NCBI RefSeq assembly: GCF_026210795.1 | Contig: NC_089457.1 | Span: 2,542,001-2,606,000, forward strand | Direction of reading: 5' to 3' | Source of the DNA: Rhizophagus irregularis | Taxonomy: Eukaryota > Glomeromycota > Glomeromycetes > Glomerales > Glomeraceae | Length of the DNA stretch: 64,000 nucleotides | Part shown: in pieces, positions 54,540-64,000 of the stretch | Position numbering within the stretch: position 1 is the stretch's first letter | Layout: each line of letters starts with the position of its first letter | Translations under genes and position numbers: made by a program | Notes under the pieces: model-generated | What the model was told of the DNA's origin: nothing | The model's database searches: none | The model's input: only the letters and a program-made list of their open reading frames with translations

Positions 54540-55560
54540 CGCCAAAGATTTTGAATGGCTTTGCCTGATCATTTGGCTTCCCTCTTTTTACGAAGTTTGA
54601 CTATTGTATAATTTTTCGCGGGAGGGGTATGGTTTCTAGGACAATGCCTTAAAGCTTCGGATAGCCTTTGATAAATTTTCAGGTTCATGAGTTACTACTG
54701 CAAATACAGCTCCTAGTTTTCGTAAATATCAAGGGAGCCAATCGTATTTTTTTGTGTATGGAAACATTTACCACCAGGCTTTCCGGGAACTGTTAACTGT
54801 CCAGATGAAATGGCATCCTGAATCCATTAGAGTAATTGCTTGGCTCGCTCTTCACTCTTTTCCAATGATTTAAATGCACGAGGAATATCTGCCTGCCCCG
54901 GTGTTTTGCATAGCCAGTCACACTTCCATTAGAAATGCGCAAACTCTTCACTTCGGCAGGACTACAGAGCATTATAATTACATCATAGTCATCTAATCTC
55001 TCCTTGACTGATTCTAATGCAAGTGCTCTGGATAATCGATCCCTTCATTTTCACGAAGTAAAATCTTTTTCTTTTGTTCTTCATTGGCTAATCGGGTTGT
55101 TTCAGGATCTAATGTAGCAGAGATTATTTTTTCTGGGATATCGAGCTTGTGCAGTTCTCTTTGAAGTCTGGAGAGGCGTGATGAAGCAGAAGTAGCACTT
55201 GTGGCTGATTCAACTAAGGCCTTAGATAAAGCTTTTACTTCCGTTTCATTAAGATTGTCCTGAACAATGTGCTGGACCTCCTGGACCAAATTCCCAATAG
55301 ACTCTTCTTATGAAACTTGACATACATTCACTGTACCCCCTCCGATTCCATTTCTTGAGGGTAACAGGAGTATTAGGCACGACTCCACTTTACTCCGACC
55401 ACCTTTCTGAAAAGGAATTAATGCAGTGACCTGTTCGTCGTTAAAATTATATCCATTCCAAAGTCGTTGACGTGCTTGAATTCTTTTCTTTCTTTCTGTT
55501 AGGCGTTTAAGTAATTCAGGTGCAAATTGGTTAAGGACTTCAGGGCGCATCTCCGAATTG
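54540..55560 (-). pseudogene. Broken gene of an unrecognised family
   Basis: Starting near 55550, the parts read MRPEVLNQFAPELLKRLTER, GGRSKVESCLILLLPSRNG, SATSASSRLSRLQRELHKLD, ISATLDPETTRLANEEQKKK, ESVKERLDDYDVIIMLCSPA and TVPGKPGG. It is long, mostly helical and probably cytosolic. Several lesions break it. Codon and base use are less AT-rich than the F-box genes, hinting at a different origin. It could be a host family or an old capture; I do not recognise it. Confidence 0.5.
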
Positions 55561-56780
55561 AGATTTTTATAATTGTAATTATAATTATAAGTTATGGTCT
55601 TTAACGAACTGGGTCACAATTGCGGATATGTTATTAGGTTATACTGATAGAATTAGATTATACCAGTACAGGGTTATACTATGCAGATAAAACTTTCAAA
55701 ATTTTCTTGGTGAAATTTCAGCGAACATTGTTCGCCTAAAATCACATGATTTCGGCAGGCATCCAGGCGACCAAAAAATGAGACCAGCTCAGGATGAGCA
55801 TAGCCTAGTAGAACAATGCGCAAATTTTGTCTTACGTAAAGGGAGATATATTATTGAACAATCCAGCCATCTATGAGGAATCAATGAAACTAATAAATCG
55901 ATGTCTCCTAAAGAAGTGGCTCTCCTTCAGACTCTTCTAGAACTATTACCAGGATTTATTTGGGTCTTTTTCCAATGGAAACGTTTTATCAATTACATGA
56001 TTTAAACCAAGACAATTATCTCATTGATTACGTAATCAACAATCGGAATCATGAAATTTTTTTTTTTTTTTCACCAGAAAAATTTGGCATCTTAAAAAGT
56101 TTGTGATGGAAATGAAGATCAATTACTTCAGATTTAAAACTTTTCTTGAGGGTTTTCTTATAGAGAAAACACACGCTTCTGAAAGAAGATATTAAATCAT
56201 GCATTGTTGTTTCTGGATTGGTGAAAGAAAAAAATTGTGAATTCGTTTAGTGTACAATTTATTCAAAAGTAAGTAACAACATTTCAAGAATAATACTAGT
56301 TTAAATAATGAATATACAGACGTAAAATGGTATATTGTAATAGAGAAGATGAAAAAGAAAAAAGGAGTGATCTGATTAAAGGTAAAATTTGTCATTAATA
56401 TCTAAAATTAATGCAATAATGATGGGATGAACTTAGAAAAATTCACTCTAGTTTGAAATATTTTTATGAGTTCTTGATCTTGGCCTGGAATTTCTTTGGA
56501 ATCGTTCTCTTTCAGAAAAGAAATCTAAATTTTATGGTGAAAATTACGATTGTCATATTAAAAAAAAGGCCAATTATTTTAATAGAACTGCGATTTTGCA
56601 AAACTTTTAATAAATACAACTCAGTCATAAATAGAAATTACATATTTATTAATTTTATTTAAAAAATAAATTCCTTTATTATTTATAAACCAATAAAACA
56701 CTTTTTGATATTATATAAAAAAAAAATTTATGAAGTTCGCAAATTCTAGATTCTTTTTAATAATAATTCCATAATATTTT
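55561..56780. other. No supported gene
   Basis: It contains the short palindrome GCGAACATTGTTCGC near 55730 and a long T run near 56060. No coding region is recognised. Confidence 0.4.
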
Positions 56781-56782
56781 CT

Positions 56783-59700
56783 ATTTATTGATTAAGTTAT
56801 CCATTTGTTGTTTAAGTCCAACTTTTGTTTTGAAAGTTCTTCTTTCGTTTGTTCTTTTTGCATCTCTAGTTTATTATCTTGTTCTCCCTTATTATCTTGT
56901 ATTTTCACATTATCTTGTACTTCCTCATTATCTTTTTCTCTTTATTATCCTTGTTCTACTCCAATATAATTTATAATACGTTCTAATTGTTGTTTAAGCT
57001 CAACATTTTGTTTTATAAGATCTTCTTTAAACTCAATATTTTGTTTTGTAAGCTGATCTATTTTCTTTTCTAGTTTATTATTATCATCAGAAAATGCCAC
57101 TAACTCTCTCAATTTCTTACTGATAAATGGAGGATAATTAAACACAGTCTGTTCGTTATCAATTGCATTAATTAATTTACGAATCTCGGTAATAGGTATA
57201 TCATAATAACTTAAAATAATTAAATATATTAATAAAATACACAAAAATAATATTAACAGATTATGTATAGTATAATTAATACTTACATCCAATCTGGAAA
57301 CCATTTCTTGTTATTACATTGCCATGGTAACATATAAAATAATTCAATCTCCATAATAATCTTTAAAAAGAAAGTAAAGCGTTAGTTAGTAAAATAAAAT
57401 TGATATAATCAACAATGTAAAAAATAGTTACCTGTGCTTTTTGTAGTAAAAATTCTTCTTTTTTGTTATAATCATTAATTGCTAGATTGAATAGTCCAAT
57501 AAATAAATTCATAAGATAGATTACTGTGAAAAATGTAAAAGTAACCAATAAAATGGTCATAATAGAATGTTCACGATAAGTAAATGATGATAAAGATCCA
57601 GAATCACCTATAATTATATCAAAAAGTTATTAAAATATTTGTTTTTTTTAAAAAAAAATGCTTTATAAATAAAATAATAAATTATTACCAGTGAGAAGGT
57701 TATATACTGCTAAAAGTGAAGTAGGGAACCAATTAAATAAATTTGTATTTGAACCAGGATCTTGAATTATTGTTGTAATATATTACTTATAGTTCCATCT
57801 GGATTAACAAAAACATATTTAGTTGCAACATTTCGCGGATCATTATCATCATTAATACTATTTGATCTTAGAACAATGAAAAATGCTTGAGCATATCCAA
57901 GTACTATAAATAATAAGACCACTAAAAATGGAAAAACTTTTTTCGCAACACCAATTATTATGGCAAAATAAATTCCAAATGATTCAAATACTCTAAAAAA
58001 TAATAAAAATTTAAAACTCAATAATATAATAGATATTGACGTAAGCAAAATTGGTTGGTTGAAATTAATGAGCCAAAAAATGGTAGGTAAAAGATATGCT
58101 CCTACATCTATCAATGATTAAATCAAGTTAATTTAGTTTAAATATAAAGCAATTATAAAATATTACTTACCAAATAAATTCCATAGTATATCTTTAAAAT
58201 AATGCTTATAATTCCATAGATATTGTCGAATTTCAAAAATTAAAAATGTTGAGCCAAATATAATGGAAATTATAAAAAGTAATTCAAAATAAGAATCAGA
58301 AATAGACTTTTGTTTTTAAAGTAGAAGCTAATGAATAACAAATATAAAAAATTGTATAGAATAACCAGATCAGATAATAGTAAACTCTTCCAAAAGTTTT
58401 CCACTTAAAATCTATAATCACGGTAAAATTCCACAAATTATAAAATGATTACTATCTATATTACAAAATAGAATAGATTTTGGTTTATATAAAAATTCAT
58501 TCCAAATACTATTACTTTTTGGTATCATCATGATTATTTTTAATCCTGTGATCATTTTTTTTAGAATTGTGATTATTTTTGATTTGATATCGTGATTTTT
58601 TTTAGTCACATTGTTCTCATAGTCATTACGTTTGGAGTCATCTTGGTATACGCAAATTTGAGGAAAAGGAACAATGAAATTGACTACTTCATAATTTGCT
58701 GAAATAGGCTTAAAAACATTATTATTTGTATTCGATTCTTTAATGTAAATAATGTTTGCATATGAATGAAGTGAAGGATTTTTTGAATTTCCAATGCAAA
58801 TACAATAAGGAGATAATATAATAGAAGTGGATGAGATATATTTGATTATGAAATCAGGATAATAATCACATAATATTGCTAGGTTTAAACTTATAATAGT
58901 CATGTAATTTTCGGAATAATCTTGAGTTAATTCAATAATTTGTTGAACAGCATCTTGAATTTTGTTTTCAATTGCTATTTTTAACATTTTAATTCCAAAT
59001 TTTGGTAATACTAAATTATCATTTATAACATCTTCAACTATATTCCTTCTATAATATTTATCTTTTATAATTGGTAGGAAAATATTCCCTGTCCACTCTC
59101 CATCATCCATTATAAATATTGGGAATGGTATTGAGTGTTTTGAATTATCAAATTCATTTTGTAAAAATTTTCCGATAAGTAGCTTAAAGTGTTTAAAGTG
59201 TTTATAAATGTTGCTGTGTCTAAAATTTTCACCAAAATTCTTCCATTCATTATTATGCCAAAAGTATCGTTCAATCTTATTTTCATTTAATGTATAAATA
59301 CCGATTCCATGCACATCAATTACTACCAAATCCTGGTTATTTAATAGTTTAATTGAGAATGTACTATTAGGAGTACATGTGAAACTTCTTTTAGTTTTTA
59401 TATCAAGACTGCCATACTTTGTATAATTTTAAAGGTAGATAAAGTATAAATACTATTTCTATATACGGTCTTGTTTGATAATTGTTGCAATTTATTTTCA
59501 TCGATTCCACTTATTCCATTTGTAACACAAAAATTCTTTTATTTAATTTAGTTATCAAACTTGTTGTATTATTAAAATCATCGGAAATGTCAATTTCTTC
59601 ATAGACTTGATAAGGATCTACAAGTTTGCTATAATTTTTACAACAAATGGCTAATCTTTCAGTATTTTTCAAAGTTATGAATTTAATTCGCCTATCATAC

Positions 59701-60693
59701 TCACTTTTACCACCTGCGAATAAATTATAATTAGAATTTATAAAAATCTACCATATCAAAAAATATACTGTATGTATTGTAAAAGTAATACTCACACTTA
59801 TAAATCAACATTCCATTTTCCATTGAATATATATTAATAGTATCCTCCCCTGATCCTATCGCCAATAATAACGTTTGATTTTTATTCACTGTTATTTGAT
59901 CCTCCGAATAAAGAGTAAATTCATGGTATTTTCTTTCTAAATTCATATTCATTGTCAATAAATCAAATTGAAACATTTTACTGTTATTGACAATATTTAG
60001 AAATAACTTTGTTCGATAAATAGCCGATTCTACTTGACCATTTAAACTTTCAGGAATTTCTATATCAATAATTAATAATTTGAGAATATTCCCAAGGAAC
60101 TGTGTCTTTTGGTTTATCTGTGAAACAGTACTTGTAAATTTTGCGATCTCTTAGTGATACTTGAATTAAATCACCATTAGGAAGGAATCCCATGCCATAG
60201 TAGCATAATCAACTTGATGCTTTAGTTTAAGAAATCGATCACTACTAGTACGATCATTATTTAAATCAATCAACCCTACATTACAATATAAATTATTAAT
60301 TAACATAAAATTGAATCACTATTATTTTGAGTCAAAATAAATACCTACAATTATCCTTACTACGTAATAACAAGATTTTTTTAACTTAGCGTTTGTATTG
60401 AAAATATATCGATTTTTTTTTTTATCAACCTTAAAATAAACATCGGGTTGTTGTGGACCATTATTTTCAACGTTAACTGACCATTCAAGAACCGATCTAC
60501 CATATTCTGTATAATCCATGCATTGAGAAACAAAAATTTGATGAATTGATTTCCTATGCATTTCAGTTTTAACAAAAATATCATCCTTCGTTTCTGATGG
60601 AGTTTTTTCAATTTCTTCCTTATGTTCTTTTATATCAGAAATATCAATCTTCGTTTCTGATGCGGATGTATTACTTTGAGTTTCAACTTCCAT
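56783..60693 (-). pseudogene. Propeller plus ion-transport (TRP-like) channel gene, several frame breaks
   Basis: From the ATG at 60693: an acidic leader, then beta-propeller-like sequence (MDYTEYGRSVLEWSVN; LLAIGSGEDTINIYSMENG near 59840; YSKLVDPYQVYEEIDISDD near 59620). A linker follows, then membrane spans (YYYLIWLFYTIFYICYSLAS near 58370; FGIYFAIIIGVAKKVFPFLV near 57950) and a pore-side segment (LFNWFPTSLLAVYNLLTGDS). The last span is MTILLVTFTFFTVIYLMNLF, and a cytosolic coiled coil ends the protein. GT-AG introns at 57210-57286, 57361-57431, 57608-57688 and 58108-58170 are kept and in phase. Frame changes lie near 60070, 59510, 58450, 58325 and 57785, and two stops after GVEQG at 56945 precede more coiled coil. 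Several changes are in A/T runs, so assembly error is possible, but their number favours a recent pseudogene. Confidence 0.75.
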
Positions 60694-60699
60694 TATTGC

Positions 60700-63600
60700 G
60701 TGAACGAAATTTTATTTATAAAAATTTATGAAAAATGAACATTTATTTTATTAAAATTTATCATTTATATTAAGCATAATAAATATGCACGCCAAGAAAA
60801 TCAAATTTTTTTTAACGATAAAGTTAACTTCATTTAATTGAACAAAAAAAGTAAAATTAATATTTCATCATGCATAATGTTTGGTACAAAATATTGCGCC
60901 GGAGAGAACGATAAAAAAAAAATAACTTGTCTTTAATTTGATTATGCAGGATAAAATAGGAAGTTAAAATCAAACAATTTAACATTATTAATCTATGCCA
61001 TTCAATTTGTAATAATTTACGAGTTCTCTAAAAAAACCAGATTTTAAGATTATCATCAAACTATCTTATCTTTTTTATGTTTATAAAATGAGTTTCGAAT
61101 AATAAATAATTCCGTGATACCGTAACAAATTGAGATTATTAAGACATCTAAAGAGCGGGTAACATTGTGAACAATGAAATAACGGTGAATATAAAAACAA
61201 ATATTAGTGGTTAAAAAATAAAGTAAAAATTAAAAAATTTATCATCCAATGTGTATGTGGGAATTTTATACCCATTTACAGCTAGCAGTTAAATTCATTT
61301 GGCTTATTTGATTGTCCAAACCGAAAGCTATAAAAGGTTAACAATGTCAGACATATATCCTGACAATCATTTATTATTAAACGCCAATTACTAGACCTGA
61401 CACGCTTTTTTTTTAAGGTTTGACTGTGTACAAAAAAGTTCAAATAATATGCCAAAAGCAATCTACTCACATCTTCTATTTGATCCAAAGAAGTCGATTT
61501 TCGTCATTAACATCACAAGACCCAAGAATCTACATCAACATAAAGGTTATTTAATAAAACTGGTTAAAGCCACTTTGTACATTTGATATTTCATTAGCCT
61601 TGTTATAATACAATTTCTCCAAGGAATGAAAAAAATTAAAGTGAAAGTTTATTCGTTTATAGTAACCATCCATTAATTAACGATCCTAATATACTATTCT
61701 AAAAATATCATCGGCTTATATGATCTACACTACTATTTCTTATTTGTAATGGTCTTAGAACATGTTAGAAATTCTAATACCTTCACTTCGAAAAGAATGT
61801 TACGTGGTCTTGTTGAATATTCCTGCTATAGAAAAGGGTGTTTTATTTATTTATTTTATGTCAAACAGGCAACAGATTAAGTATTGCTATTATTCAATCA
61901 AAATGAAAGTTATTAGCGCTGCACAAATACAGTTGTCATCTAGCAAAAGCCAGACCCTCGCTTCTAATAAAAAGAACCCCATAGTCCTACTCTCTACCAC
62001 GACCAATAAAGAGTAGTATTAATCGAACTGAAAATAAAAAAATAAAACCAACAAAATAATTAATCAAAGACTATGTAATACTAGGGATTCTTATTTTAAA
62101 AGGTGTCAATCAAATATATAAAAATTAGATGTCTTCAGCCAATTAACGGGCTGCCACCTGTAAATACTGTAAGAGGTGGATTGGTTCACACTATTCAGTT
62201 TTGAAAATCATTGGGGAAGAATAATAAAGTATGATGTAGCAAATTGTCTACTGGGGTAAAAATTTCAATGATTTTGGTGAAATGACTAATTCTAGAAGGA
62301 ATTATTAGTCACGTTACTTTCTGTTCATGGCGTAGAGTATCATGTGATATCTTGCATAGATAACGTACTAGCTCAAAATTAGGTCTTGCTTTCCTTATCA
62401 GCCAATGGACAAATAACATTTTTTTGAAGTCTAGACCGAAAGTCTAAAAACAACAAAAAAGACTTTCTTTTTAAATGAATCATGATTTTAGTCGATTCCA
62501 CCTAACATGTAATAGAAATGCATTAACACTCGAAGTTTCTAGATTTGAACTTTATAACGGTCTATGCATGTTTCCATTTTACTTTTCTTATACGACTTGA
62601 GTATCACTCAGAAGTGACCCAAGTTTAAACGTTTCTTAGAACATAATTATTATGAAGATTCTTTTAAAATCCTAAAAAATCAAAGACTGAGAACATGAGG
62701 ATGAAAAACGAACGTTAGGATATCTATTTCAAGGAATAATTGGTTAGTGATTTGCTTTTTTAAAATCAAATTTTTCGTTTTAATTTTTGAAATAGATAGT
62801 TCGAATCATTTTATGGATTTATACACTAGGACAAGGTTTAATGCGTGTAATATCTTCTGGTTTACAGTATACTGAAATCCTATGAAAAAAAAAGTAGAAG
62901 TAATATCTGTATAGACTGAAACACATAGCAATGAGTCAGTGATCAACCAAGAAACGAAAGGCTTATAGCACACGTTTGTGAAGACCTAAGATCCAGCTTC
63001 TTGATGGTCCATAGATTGTCTTTCAATATACATTAGCTTTCATCCTGGGATCTGCGTATGTTATTCAGATTCATAAAATTCTACACGTACGAATTCCGAG
63101 TTAATAGTTTAGTCTGAACGTTTTTGTTTTTTTTTTTCTTTAAAAGTGGACTATTTCTTAAAATTTTTCAATGAATTTATACGAAATCTGAATCGACCGT
63201 AATTTCGTCTAGATCTATTCCCAGGATTTATTTCAGTTGTTTCGAGGTTGAGGAAAATTTTTAACAAATCATGCTCATATCATGGTTACTTTTTTCGTTA
63301 CCTTTTTAACATATTATATAAGTCAACGAATAAGTTAGACAAGTTCATGTTATAAAACGAAAAAGACACTTCGAAATTTATTCATCATATCTCTATCAAG
63401 ACTCCAAGTCTGTAATCTGTATTTCTGATTGTACTGTATGACGAGCACACATCATCGACGAAGAAACACTTAACGCATTTCAAAATATATCCGATATTTG
63501 ATTGCGAGAGGTCTTCTACTGGTGATGTTAAGTGAACTAAATGAGAATATATCGAAGACAAGCATACTGATATATTATATCGTCATCAATGAGAGTATAC

Positions 63601-64000
63601 GTAGCAGAAGAAAAATTTTATATCTCCGTCATTGTTAACGGCCAATCCTCCTTCAATGTATGCTAATAATACTCATTATATAATAAACATAAATAATACT
63701 TGTAGTTATATGAAATGAAGAATAATAGATTTTTTTTTTATTTGATGAAAGAAACATCGAGGATATAAAATGTGATCAGTATGTGTCAGAACTAATAATA
63801 TATTTGCATTACTTCGATGCTCTGTGTGAGATCCAACTTGACTAAAATCATTAAACCTTGATCCCTTGACCATCCTTTTCCATTCATCTACAGAAAATAT
63901 GTAATGCATCGCATGAAATTGTATGCAAGAATAATTCTGTATGAATTTCTGATCGAAGTGAATTAACATACCTGAATTTCTATTATAGACATTTTTTCCA
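60700..64000. other. No supported gene
   Basis: Short frames at 61282-61488 (-), 61762-62016 (+, with an ATG) and 63706-63969 (-) show no recognisable similarity, introns or neighbours. A hairpin TGACTAATTC/GGAATTATTAGTCA is at about 62284-62312. Confidence 0.4.

Noticed and set aside
61762-62016. Plus-strand frame of 84 codons with ATG
   Set aside because: No similarity and low-complexity C-terminus; chance frames of this size occur in the window.

Overview
The window looks like nuclear DNA of an arbuscular mycorrhizal fungus, most likely Rhizophagus irregularis or a close relative. This rests on strong AT-richness, short AT-rich GT-AG introns, an expanded F-box/LRR family, TKL-like kinases with a pre-kinase segment containing NWTSGNDDID and the catalytic loop HRDLHxGN, kinase-Sel1 relics, and propeller/ion-channel genes. 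No search was run, so the assignment is from family recognition.

Layout. 1-2432 (+): a six-exon gene ending in a PD-(D/E)XK nuclease-like domain, with a MITE sitting in its last exon. 2.6-5.1 kb: a foldback element, a second copy of that MITE, an inverted copy of part of the gene, and another TIR element. 6-9 kb: a broken kinase-Sel1 gene and other relics. 10.2-14.6 kb (-): an apparently intact kinase gene of eight exons, seven of which end in repeated copies of a kinase N-lobe module; it translates in frame to about 1,304 residues. 14.8-17 kb: non-autonomous TIR elements. 17.9-31.7 kb: three F-box/LRR genes, a broken fourth, several TIR elements and a tandem array of an unknown repeat. 32-42.7 kb: gene-poor, with relics (an F-box pseudogene interrupted by a 25S/28S rRNA fragment), interstitial telomere-like repeats and a foldback Tc1/mariner-type element nested in another TIR element. 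43-46.2 kb: an Ssh4/Ear1-like SPRY membrane protein and a fourth F-box/LRR gene. 49.7-55.6 kb: less AT-rich, with coiled-coil repeats, a Crinkler-like relic, a kinase relic and an unrecognised broken gene. 56.8-60.7 kb (-): a propeller/ion-channel gene with several frame breaks. 60.7-64 kb: nothing recognised.

The genes do not form a pathway. They are members of expanded signalling and ubiquitin-related families (kinases, F-box, Rsp5-adaptor type) among many broken relatives and small DNA transposons.

Two observations stand out. First, the kinase N-lobe array has units whose exons are all multiples of three with phase-0 introns and whose similarity shows a higher-order A-B-C pattern. Second, the MITE in the nuclease-like gene is bounded by a possible GT-AG pair that would restore the original reading frame exactly if spliced, like an introner.
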